Positions 43,184-50,144 of a stretch of DNA of 64,000 nucleotides are shown here, piece by piece. The stretch comes from Streptomyces tendae (GTDB taxonomy: Bacteria > Actinomycetota > Actinomycetes > Streptomycetales > Streptomycetaceae). The stretch is taken from positions 124,001 to 188,000 of the forward strand of contig NZ_BMUY01000002.1 in assembly GCF_014650435.1 (NCBI RefSeq). Reading direction: 5' to 3'. Positions within the stretch are counted from its first letter, which is position 1, and each line of letters begins with the position of its first letter. The notes beneath the pieces were generated by a model that saw only the letters and a program-made list of their open reading frames with translations, was not told the DNA's origin and did no database searches. Made by a program: the position numbers and the translations under genes.

Positions 43184-43984
43184 TCAGTCATCGAGGTCGA
43201 TGCGGAAGTCGACGATGGTGGTGTCGCCGCGGCGCACGATCGGATGGGCGACCTCGACGACCCGTCCGGTGTCGGAGATGTGCCGGCGCGTGTACCGCAG
43301 CACGGGCACGCCGCCGCCGATGCGAAGGGTGGCCGCCTCCAGCTCGGTGGGCATGCCCACCGTGAAGGACTCCGTGATCGCTGTGACGCGGATGCCGAGG
43401 CTGCCGAGCTGGGCGCGAGTGCCGCCCGGCCAGGGCTCGTTGATCGGGTCGGCGACCGGGGTGCCAGCGACGTCGGACCAGCGGACGTAGCTGGTGGACA
43501 TCTGGGTGGCCTGGTCGTTGTCGTAGAACACGAAGTGCCGGGCCAGTAGCCGCTCGCCCACCTCGCACTCGAACAGGCCAGCCAGTTCGGCGTCGGCCTT
43601 CACGCGCTCGAACCGCTTGTCGAGCCGGTACTCGGACCAGCCGATGCCCTGATCGCGGGTGTACGGCGTGGACTTGGCGCCGGGCGTGGTCCGGTAGCGG
43701 TCGGCGGCCATGCGGTGGATCGGCGGCCGCGGCCGGACGCGGGTGCCGGCACGGGCCCGGGTTTCGATGAGGCCCTCTGTGGCGAGGAGCCGGAGCGCGT
43801 TGCGGATGGTGGTTTCGGATACGCCATATGACGCACACAGGGCGGGCAGGGTCGGCAGCTGGTCGCCGGGTGCGAGCTGGCCGGAGGCGATGCGCTGCCG
43901 CAGCTCAGCGGCGATGCGCAGGTACTCGGGCTGTGCCACTGCCGTACCACCGTTCCACGTGATCGCGTCAATCTGAGTACACAT
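43184..43984 (-). CDS. GntR-family (HutC/UTRA) repressor, KorSA-like
   Basis: 266 residues. A winged helix-turn-helix at about 25-85 (YLRIAAELRQRIASGQLAPGDQLPTLPALCASYGVSETTIRNAL) is followed by a UTRA effector domain (about 115-260) ending VRRGDTTIVDFRIDL. KorSA, the HutC-type repressor of pSAM2, keeps that element quiescent, and the transfer-like genes of this prophage make a similar role likely. ATG 43984 has an AAGGGAGAG box; GTG in front of AQPEYLR is an alternative. Its start overlaps one of three operator-like palindromes. Confidence 0.85.
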   Translation of the reverse strand: MCTQIDAITWNGGTAVAQPEYLRIAAELRQRIASGQLAPGDQLPTLPALCASYGVSETTIRNALRLLATEGLIETRARAGTRVRPRPPIHRMAADRYRTTPGAKSTPYTRDQGIGWSEYRLDKRFERVKADAELAGLFECEVGERLLARHFVFYDNDQATQMSTSYVRWSDVAGTPVADPINEPWPGGTRAQLGSLGIRVTAITESFTVGMPTELEAATLRIGGGVPVLRYTRRHISDTGRVVEVAHPIVRRGDTTIVDFRIDLDD

Positions 43985-44060
43985 ACTCTCCCTTCCCTCT
44001 TGACCAGCGCCAACTCCGTCGACAATCTGAGTACAGATAAGCACTATCCGTACACAGATA
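43969..44060. promoter_or_regulatory. Three operator-like palindromes between the GntR gene and divergent cargo genes
   Basis: Copies: CAATCTGAGTACACATA (43969-43985, over the GntR start codon), CAATCTGAGTACAGATA (44023-44039), and TATCCGTACACAGATA (44045-44060, same motif on the other strand). The consensus is roughly TATCTGnGTACnGATA, a palindrome centred on GTAC, the style of GntR/HutC operators. Occupancy would control both this repressor and the rightward genes. Confidence 0.72.
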
Positions 44061-44083
44061 GCCACCGTCTGCGGGGTACAGTC

Positions 44084-44425
44084 ATGCCCGAATCGGGTCA
44101 CACGTGGCAGAAGGCATTCAAGGGCGATCCCATCGAGGCGCCTCACGTCCGCCTCTGGACCCGTGGCCGCGTCGAGCACCCGGACGCCCCGCTCATCGCC
44201 GACGAACTGTTCGTCGCCGTCCTTGGCTCCGGCGCTCCCGTCGTCGAGATGACGCTCTCCACCGCGGGCGCCCGCATCCGCATCACCGCAGAAGGGCCTG
44301 ACCCGCTCCCCCTCATCAACAGCCACGGCCCCGGCTGGTCGATCCTCACCGGCCTCTGCAGCAGGGCCGGACTCACCACCGACGAGCGGGGGCTGTGGGG
44401 GCAGTTGGGAGGCCAGTCGAGATGA
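44084..44425 (+). CDS. Hypothetical cargo protein
   Basis: 113 residues, mixed alpha/beta (VRLWTRGRVEHPDAPLIADELFVAVLGSGAPVVEMTLSTAG). No motif I recognise. TACAGT lies directly before the ATG and the GntR operators lie 25-60 bases upstream. First of a coupled set of three genes (ATGA and GTGA overlaps). Confidence 0.6.
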   Translation: MPESGHTWQKAFKGDPIEAPHVRLWTRGRVEHPDAPLIADELFVAVLGSGAPVVEMTLSTAGARIRITAEGPDPLPLINSHGPGWSILTGLCSRAGLTTDERGLWGQLGGQSR

Positions 44426-44697
44426 ACAGCCTTCCCGCCGCCACCGCCTTGTCGTGGGCGCAGTACGCCGGTTGGGCCTGCGCCCTGTGCGGCGCCTCTC
44501 TCGCGACGACGGGCGGGGTGTCCGTCGGCCGCGCCGAGGGGCGCTCCGGCGTCCACGACCTCAGCACCGAGGTGTTTGCCTGCCCGCCCCTGTCGGGCTG
44601 CGGGCCAGCGTGCCTCACCTTGACTCCCGCCCTCTACCAGCGGGCGGGCCAGACGCCTCCACCCGGAGGCGACGTCCACAACAGGAGGAAGACGTGA
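44422..44697 (+). CDS. Cysteine-containing hypothetical cargo protein
   Basis: 91 residues. Contains WACALCGASL and later CPPLSGCGPACLTL, so up to five cysteines that could bind zinc. Proteins with the form W.C..CG...... G..V.R.. are seen in Streptomyces mobile elements without known function. GGAGG precedes the ATG and both ends overlap neighbours. Confidence 0.58.
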   Translation: MNSLPAATALSWAQYAGWACALCGASLATTGGVSVGRAEGRSGVHDLSTEVFACPPLSGCGPACLTLTPALYQRAGQTPPPGGDVHNRRKT

Positions 44698-45167
44698 CCA
44701 TCGCGTTAGAGCACCCCGTGGGCACCACCGACCCGGCCGCCCTCGTCGGCCCTGAGGTGACCGAGCGGCTCGCCCGCCGGATCACCACCGACCACCCGGA
44801 GATCAGTGAGGCGACCGCGGGCCGCATCGTCGGCCAGGCCGCCGCGTTCGTCGCCGCCTCCGGCCAGCAGCCCGGCCAGTCCCTCGCGCCGAGCAAGCTG
44901 GTCGACTACGGCTGGCACGCGTTCATCCTGCACACCGTCGACTACGCCGAGTTCTGCGAGCGGGTCGCTGGTGGCTTCGTCCACCACGTCCCCACGGACG
45001 AGGGCGACGAGATGCCGGGCGGGGCGCAGGCCACCCGCGAGCGGACCCTCGCCGCCATCACGGCCGCCGGGTACACCGTGGACGAGGAGCTGTGGCCGGA
45101 CATGGCCGACTGCAGCCAGTGCCACGCCGGGTGCACCGACAGCCCCAACAGCGGCAAGGGGAAGTAG
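44694..45167 (+). CDS. Glycine-rich-domain-like cargo protein
   Basis: 157 residues. SKLVDYGWHAFILHTVDYAEFCERVAGGFVHHVP resembles the family annotated as glycine-rich-domain-containing protein-like, with conserved W, H and HH residues. The C-terminus holds CSQCHAGC, a possible metal-binding site. AGGAGGA lies upstream of the GTG. Function unknown. The stop is followed by a hairpin. Confidence 0.62.
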   Translation: MTIALEHPVGTTDPAALVGPEVTERLARRITTDHPEISEATAGRIVGQAAAFVAASGQQPGQSLAPSKLVDYGWHAFILHTVDYAEFCERVAGGFVHHVPTDEGDEMPGGAQATRERTLAAITAAGYTVDEELWPDMADCSQCHAGCTDSPNSGKGK

Positions 45168-45197
45168 CACACCGCACCACGCCCATCGTGCAAGACT

Positions 45198-45229
45198 CCA
45201 GCCGTCCGGCGTCACAGCCGGGCGGCTGG
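45198..45229. terminator. Hairpin before the methyltransferase gene
   Basis: CCAGCCGTCCGGC (45198-45210) pairs with GCCGGGCGGCTGG (45217-45229), one mismatch, 6-base loop. Probably a partial terminator separating the methyltransferase from the three preceding genes. Confidence 0.6.
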
Positions 45230-45249
45230 CCCTATGAGCGGAGCACCAC

Positions 45250-45918
45250 GTGACAGACACCGCGATCGCCTGGGACACCTACTCACGGCAGCGCCCCGAA
45301 CGCCGGCCGACGAACGCAGCCGGGGAGACGACCTGGTTCAACTGGACCCAGTACCCCGACCACGGGCCAGGCGCGGAACTCCTCGAAGTACCGGCCGGCG
45401 GCCGGGTCCTGGACCTCGGCTGCGGTAAGGGCGGCAACGCCGCGCACCTCGCCGCGCTCGGCCACCGCGCGGTCGGCGTCGACGTGTCGCCGAAGCAGTT
45501 GGCCGCCGCGCGCGAGCGGTGGGGCCAGGCGCCGGGGCTGGACCTGCGCCAGGTGGAGGCCGTCGCCTTCCTGCGTGAGGACCGGGACGGCTTCGACGCC
45601 ATGTACTCGGTGTACGGCGCGGTCTGGTTCACCGACCCGACCCGGCTGCTGCCCGCGATCCGTGAGCGGCTGTACCCGGGCGGTCGGCTGGTGTTCTCCC
45701 AGCGGCCGCCGGTGGAGGGCTGCTACGGCTGCCAAGCCTCGTACATCCCGCGCGGCGACGACGAGGACCCGCTCGTCGTGAAGCGGTGGGACTACGAGCC
45801 GGAAGGGTGGGAGCGGCTGCTGAAGGAGTACGGCTTCACCGACGTGACCGCCGAGGTGCTCGCCGCGCCGCCGGGGAAGCGGACGACGGGCACCCTCATC
45901 GTCCGGGCGCGCGCCTGA
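45250..45918 (+). CDS. Class I SAM-dependent methyltransferase
   Basis: 222 residues. Motif I (VLDLGCGKGG, about 53-62), GVDVSPKQLAAARERW (motif II) and FDAMYSVYGAVWF (motif IV region) show a Rossmann methyltransferase. The substrate is unknown. There is no NPPY or PC-type DNA-methylase motif, so a small molecule or protein is more likely than DNA. A GFCYGCQAS-like region (EGCYGCQASYIPRG) carries two cysteines. It is the last prophage gene, hence typical lysogenic cargo. Confidence 0.82.
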   Translation: MTDTAIAWDTYSRQRPERRPTNAAGETTWFNWTQYPDHGPGAELLEVPAGGRVLDLGCGKGGNAAHLAALGHRAVGVDVSPKQLAAARERWGQAPGLDLRQVEAVAFLREDRDGFDAMYSVYGAVWFTDPTRLLPAIRERLYPGGRLVFSQRPPVEGCYGCQASYIPRGDDEDPLVVKRWDYEPEGWERLLKEYGFTDVTAEVLAAPPGKRTTGTLIVRARA

Positions 45919-45931
45919 GCGGCACCCCCAC

Positions 45932-45974
45932 GCGGCCCCGGACAGCGACCTGAACCGCTGTCCGGGGCCGCTTT
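45932..45974 (+). terminator. Strong terminator at the right end of the prophage
   Basis: A 16-base perfect stem GCGGCCCCGGACAGCG (45932-45947) with CGCTGTCCGGGGCCGC (45956-45971), an 8-base loop, then TTT. It insulates cargo transcription from attR and from int in the circular form. Confidence 0.9.
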
Positions 45975-46063
45975 CTGTCCTCACCTTGGATTCGAAGGCG
46001 ATCGCGCGCCGCACCGAATCGGGCCACAAAGCCGCAGGTCAGAGCGCCTTCCGATCGCTTTAC

Positions 46064-46117
46064 GTGTGCTCATAAAGTGATCACTCGCTAGAGGCGTCAT
46101 AGCACCATATTGGGGTT
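46064..46117 (+). promoter_or_regulatory. Possible int promoter/control region at the right prophage end
   Basis: A TAAAGT hexamer (46073-46078) fits a Streptomyces -10. It is followed by the perfect palindrome AGTGATCACT (46076-46085) and the attP arm. In the excised circle this region lies directly upstream of int. In the lysogen it points into tadA antisense. No convincing -35 is visible, so this is tentative. Confidence 0.35.
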
Positions 46118-46140
46118 GCCGCTGCCGGTACCGCCGCTGA
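46089..46140. other. attR: attR, right prophage junction
   Basis: The phage half-site with arm TAGAGGCGTCAT (46089-46100) runs to the TT core at 46116-46117, then tadA sequence (GCCGCTGCCGGTACC). Joined to the left half, the arms match 11 of 12 and are separated by 32 bases, whose exact centre is the TT dinucleotide. This supports the inferred crossover point and the 39.5 kb size. Confidence 0.8.
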
Positions 46141-47077
46141 CGAGGAAGGACAGCCGTGCCCGCAGAAGGGCGCGCAGCACGCGGTCGCCGCCGGGCGGCA
46201 CGGTGCCCGCCGCGGTCAGCTCGTCGAGGGTGAAGGCGCGCGGCCGCACCACCCGCAGCGACAGGCAGGTGCAGTCGACGGCGACCGGTGGCAGCACCGC
46301 GTGCAGCCGGGTGCCGTCGGGGAGCCTGGCGTCCACCCAGGGCCGGGCGTCGTCCAGCCGGCGCCCGGCGACGGTGGCGAGGCGCTGCGCGAGCCGCCGC
46401 ACCGCCCCCGCGTCGGGGAAGGAGACCGGCGCCAGCTCCAGGCCACCGCCGCGGTCCACCCAGACCCGGTCCGGTGCGGACACCAGGACGTCGGTCACCG
46501 AGGGGTCGGCGAGCAGCGGTTCGAGTGGCCCGCTGCCGACCAGCTCCGACCTGAGCTGTTCGGCGGCACCGAGGACCTCGGCGTCGCCCAGCACCCGCCC
46601 CTGTTCCCGCAGTGCCTGTGCCACACGCGCGGGCGTCGGCTCCGCCCCGCTCTCGGCGAGCCACCGCCGTACACCGTCGAGCATCCCGGACGCGGTGCCC
46701 GGGCTCCGCTGCGCGGTCGCCGCCGGTGACCGCCCGGCATTCCGCGCCTGCGTCCGGGCCCGCCCGGACGCCCAGCCCGGCGATCCGGTGGATGCCGGTC
46801 CCATCGATGCCCCGGAGGTCCGGCGCGCTGTCCCTGCGGCAGTGGCTTCCCCGGGCGATCCGCTCCACCGCCGGACTGCCCGGCCCGAACCCGTCCGAGC
46901 AGCCGGACCGTCGAACGCCTCCAGCCCCGTGCCGCCCGTTCCCTTCCCCGGAACCGGCCCGGCGGGAGTGCCCGAGGCCCGGTCCTGCTCCCCCGCGATC
47001 ACGATGTCCGCCCCGTCCACTCCGTGCACCCCGTCCCGCCTTCCACCGCTCACGACCGACTCCGTCACGCACCTCAT
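46097..47077 (-). pseudogene. tadA: tadA (CpaF) pilus ATPase, 5' part truncated by the prophage
   Basis: 326 residues. An N-terminal low-complexity region (to about 130) is followed by the CpaF N-domain (LLADPSVTDVLVSAPDRVWVDRGGGLEL), the segment RLPDGTRLHAVLPPVAVDCTCLSLR, and LSFLVSGGTGSG, the first half of Walker A. Instead of KTTLL the frame enters phage DNA, adds NPNMVL and stops at 46097. No nucleotide-binding lysine or Walker B remains, so it should be inactive. The start overlaps the end of the TadZ/Ssd-like gene (ATGA). Confidence 0.9.
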
Positions 47078-48258
47078 GAACCGCTCCCGCCCCGTCCGTC
47101 CGTCTCCGCCAGCGCCCGCTCCCAGAACCCCCGGCAGAAGCGCGCCAGCGGGCCTCGGGAGGGTGTGCCCGGGGGTCGTCTGCTCTCCGTGGCGCGCAGG
47201 AGCCCCGACTCGACGGGCACCTCACCGACCAGGGGCAGGCCGAGCAACCCGGCCACCTCGCGGTCGTCGAGTCCGGAGGCGTAGGGCCCGCGCACCGCGA
47301 CCCGGAGGTCACGCAGGACCATGCCGACCGCGGCCGCCACCCGGCCCGCCGCCGCGACGGCCCGCAGCTCGGCGGGGACCACGAGGATCCCGATGTCGAG
47401 CTGTGCGAGGACCTCGGCGACGCCGTCGTCGACGCGGCGCGGCAGGTCCACGACGACCGTGCCGCCCCTTCGCCGGGCCGCCGCCAGCACCGCGCGTACG
47501 GCCGGTGCCGGTACCGCGACGCAGTCGCCCCGGTCCCAGCTGAGCACCCGCAGCGAATGCAGCTCGGGCAGCGACTCCTCCAGGGCACCGCCGCCGACCC
47601 GCCCGCGCGAGGCCGCGAACGCCGGCCACCTCAGCCCGTCGGCCGTCTCGCCGCCGAGGAGGACGTCGAGGCCGCCGCCCATCGGATCGGCGTCCACCAG
47701 CAGACTGCGCAGCCCCTCCCGCGCGGAGGTGACGGCGAGCGCGCAGGCCAGCGTGGACGCTCCGGCGCCGCCCCGGCCGCCGATGACACCGACGGTGAGG
47801 GCCGGGCGGCCGACGCCCTCGGCCACGTCGGCGATGCGGTCGACCAGCCACTGCTCACCGTCGGGCAGCATCAGTACGTGGTCGGCGCCGATCTCGACGG
47901 CCCGCTGCCAGATCCCCGAGTCGTCCTGGTCGCGGCCCACGAGGACCACTCCCCGCCTGCGCACCGCTCCGCGCACGCGCCGGGCCGCGTCGTCCCCGAC
48001 GAGGACCAGTGGCGCGGTCTCCCATCCGGTCCGCCGCCCGGTCCCCGGGGGTGCCGGGGACGTGGCCGTCCCGGTCGGGGCCGGAGGCGGAGAAGGCCGC
48101 GGCACGGGCACCGAGTGGTGCACCTCCGGTGTGGCGCCCGCGGCGGCGCACAGGCGCAGCAGGTCGTCGAGGAGTTCCGTGTCCTCGGTGACGATGAGGG
48201 GTCCGCCCTGCCGTCCTCCGGGGGTGGGCGGCGGGTCGTGCGTGATGGTTCCGGTCAT
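47074..48258 (-). CDS. TadZ/CpaE-like ATPase (Ssd-type, MinD family)
   Basis: 394 residues. The N-terminus is a receiver-like domain, then a MinD-type P-loop region with GGRGGAGASTLACALAV, where the usual lysines of the deviant Walker A are missing. VDADPMGGGLDVLLGG and VVVDLPRRVDD follow. Such proteins localise the Tad machine to the membrane; mycobacterial relatives are called septum-site-determining protein. The loss of Walker lysines suggests weak or no ATP hydrolysis. ATG 48258 has GAAGGGGGAAA upstream. First gene of the minus-strand Tad operon. Confidence 0.82.
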   Translation of the reverse strand: MTGTITHDPPPTPGGRQGGPLIVTEDTELLDDLLRLCAAAGATPEVHHSVPVPRPSPPPAPTGTATSPAPPGTGRRTGWETAPLVLVGDDAARRVRGAVRRRGVVLVGRDQDDSGIWQRAVEIGADHVLMLPDGEQWLVDRIADVAEGVGRPALTVGVIGGRGGAGASTLACALAVTSAREGLRSLLVDADPMGGGLDVLLGGETADGLRWPAFAASRGRVGGGALEESLPELHSLRVLSWDRGDCVAVPAPAVRAVLAAARRRGGTVVVDLPRRVDDGVAEVLAQLDIGILVVPAELRAVAAAGRVAAAVGMVLRDLRVAVRGPYASGLDDREVAGLLGLPLVGEVPVESGLLRATESRRPPGTPSRGPLARFCRGFWERALAETDGRGGSGS

Positions 48259-48871
48259 GGTCTTTCCCCCTTCGGCGCGGCTCCCGCGGTCGCGCCCGCT
48301 GTCTCGTGGTCTCTCGCACGGCCCCCACGGCCCCGCGATGTGCGGCCGCGTGAAGAACCGGAAACCGGTCTCCGCACGAGCGGCCCGCAGCACGCGTCCG
48401 GCAAACAGTTCCGGCCATGGAACTCGGCACGGCCCGGACGCATGGGAATCACGGTGCAGCGATCCGGGAAATCGTGTGGATCTTGGTCAAAAACTGTGGA
48501 CAACTCGACGATTGTGAATATCGACTCACCCGAACCGGTGAGCCTCGACCGGCCCCTCTACGCCCCGCGTGCGACTCCCGCAGAGCAGTCCGACCACTAC
48601 GCTGCGTAGTCGAATCCGGCCGCGACGACAGCTGGGCCCCGCGCCACCACGGCGCGGGGCCCAGATCATGGAAAGAGCGAAGAAACCCACCCGGACATGC
48701 GACGACCCCCGCCGGGGGGGGAGAGCGGGGGTCGTCTCCACGGCCGACTCGGGGGGGGAGGAGTCGGACCGGGTTAGCACGGTCGCGAACGATCCGTGAC
48801 TTCCATGGTGTACCCGAGAGCCTTCTCAGGCAAACCCACGCGCCCCACCTTACGCCGAATGGGCTGCGCCT
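48259..48871. other. 613-base divergent intergenic region with several hairpins
   Basis: No convincing protein gene. Presumed promoters for the Tad operon (left) and the HAD gene (right). It contains a perfect 14-bp stem (48632-48645 with 48651-48664), an 11-bp stem ACGACCCCCGC/GCGGGGGTCGT (48702-48712, 48725-48735), and CCGACTC/GAGTCGG with a run of eight Gs in the loop (about 48744-48767). A 44-codon frame at 48669 crosses these hairpins and is probably not real. Confidence 0.6.
48632..48664. terminator. Perfect 14-bp hairpin
   Basis: CTGGGCCCCGCGCC (48632-48645) and GGCGCGGGGCCCAG (48651-48664), loop ACCAC. A strong stem without T-run between the Tad and HAD promoters. It may terminate a short upstream transcript. 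Confidence 0.65.
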
Positions 48872-49741
48872 ATGCTCAGGGTTGTGGAAAACCACTCCTC
48901 ACCCCACTCGGCGCCTCACTCCATGCCCCGCACGGCGGCCTTCTTCGACCTGGACAAGACGGTCATTGCGAAGTCGAGCACGCTCACGTTCAGCAAGTCG
49001 TTCTACCAAGGCGGGCTGATCAACCGCAGGGCTGTGTTGCGTACCGCATATGCCCAGTTCGTCTTCCTCGCCGGCGGTGCCGACCACGACCAGATGGAGC
49101 GGATGCGCGAGTACCTCTCCGCGCTGTGCCGGGGGTGGAACGTCCAGTTGGTCAAGGAGCTGGTCGCCGAGACCCTGCACGACCTGATCGACCCGATCAT
49201 CTACGACGAGGCGGCCTCCCTGATCGAGGAGCACCACACCGCCGGGCGGGACGTGGTGATCGTCTCCACGTCGGGCGCCGAGGTCGTCGAACCGATCGGT
49301 GAGCTGCTCGGCGCGGACCGGGTGGTGGCGACCCGCATGATCGTGGGGGACGACGGATGCTTCACCGGAGAGGTGGAGTACTACGCGTACGGCCCGACCA
49401 AGGCGGAGGCGATCCGGGAGCTGGCCGGGTCCGAGGGGTACGACCTGGCCCGCTGCTACGCCTACAGCGACTCGGCCACCGACCTGCCGATGCTGGAGGC
49501 CGTCGGCCACCCCCACGCGGTCAACCCGGACCGGGCACTGCGCCGGGAGGCACTCGCGCGCGAGTGGCCGATCCTCGATTTCCACCGCCCGGTGCGGCTC
49601 AAGCAGCGGATCGGCGGATTCTCCGTGCCGCCGCGGCCCGCGCTCGTCGCCGCGGCCGCGATAGGCGCCGCGGCCGCGACCGCGGGCCTCGTCTGGTACG
49701 CGAGCCGACGACGGTCCACGGCAGCCCGATCGGCGGCCTGA
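48872..49741 (+). CDS. HAD-IB family hydrolase with C-terminal membrane anchor
   Basis: 289 residues. HAD motif I (FFDLDKTV, about residue 24-31), motif II (IVSTSGAE) and motif IV (AYSDSATDLPML) are complete, indicating a phosphoserine-phosphatase-like (subfamily IB) phosphohydrolase. A C-terminal hydrophobic helix (LVAAAAIGAAAATAGLVWYASRRR) anchors it. The gene order Ssd/Tad then HAD-IB is conserved in actinobacteria. ATG 48872 is used; GTG 48884 is in frame. Confidence 0.85.
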   Translation: MLRVVENHSSPHSAPHSMPRTAAFFDLDKTVIAKSSTLTFSKSFYQGGLINRRAVLRTAYAQFVFLAGGADHDQMERMREYLSALCRGWNVQLVKELVAETLHDLIDPIIYDEAASLIEEHHTAGRDVVIVSTSGAEVVEPIGELLGADRVVATRMIVGDDGCFTGEVEYYAYGPTKAEAIRELAGSEGYDLARCYAYSDSATDLPMLEAVGHPHAVNPDRALRREALAREWPILDFHRPVRLKQRIGGFSVPPRPALVAAAAIGAAAATAGLVWYASRRRSTAARSAA

Positions 49742-50144
49742 CGGTCCCAGCCGGGCGACCGCCCTACCGGCCCCCTCAACTGCCGACCGGCCGGCCGATT
49801 GACCCTTTCACCCGTGTATGAGCGCAAAAGTAAAGAAGTGCAGCAAGCACTTCCGCTTCCCCGGGCCCAGTAGTACAAAGGTTTCAACGGCCCGCGAGAC
49901 CAAGGACATCCGAAAGGATCACCTTAAACGCGCATTTGGCCCCACGGACCGAGCACGGACACCGGGCACCCACGCGACGTCGACCCGTCGATTACGGGCC
50001 AGCCGCACCAGGTGACGGGCGAAGTTCCCGACCTGATGGGCACATAACGAGGACGCTTGGTAACCCGGCGGACGTGCCAGCGGCGGTACGAGCACTCGTA
50101 CCGCCGCATTTCTGTGGAGTCCGCCGCACGACCCGCCGTTCGCC
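49742..50144. other. 403-base intergenic region, partly AT-rich
   Basis: Contains an AT-rich stretch (49800-49960) unlike its surroundings. A frame of 65 codons from ATG 49818 (MSAKVKKCSKHFRF) is rich in lysine, has no ribosome-binding site, and its second half is arginine/threonine-rich. It is more likely non-coding or an untranslated regulatory segment. No clear terminator is seen for the two convergent flanking genes. Confidence 0.45.

Larger units (their letters stand above)
6607..46117. mobile_element. Integrated temperate siphophage (about 39.5 kb), serine-integrase type, in tadA
   Basis: Bounded by half-sites that together rebuild both attB (an intact Walker A) and a symmetric attP. 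The content runs int, regulators, replication, transfer-like block, packaging, head, tail, lysis, regulator, cargo, almost all on the plus strand. No structural gene appears broken, so the prophage looks intact. HK97-type head genes, a 968-residue tape measure and a frameshifted chaperone pair indicate a long-tailed siphovirus. The presence of TraB-, Spd- and Pif-like genes makes it a phage/conjugative-element mosaic. Confidence 0.93.

Noticed and set aside
48669..48800. Small open frame starting ATG at 48669
   Set aside because: Runs through two strong hairpins and G-runs; no ribosome-binding site.
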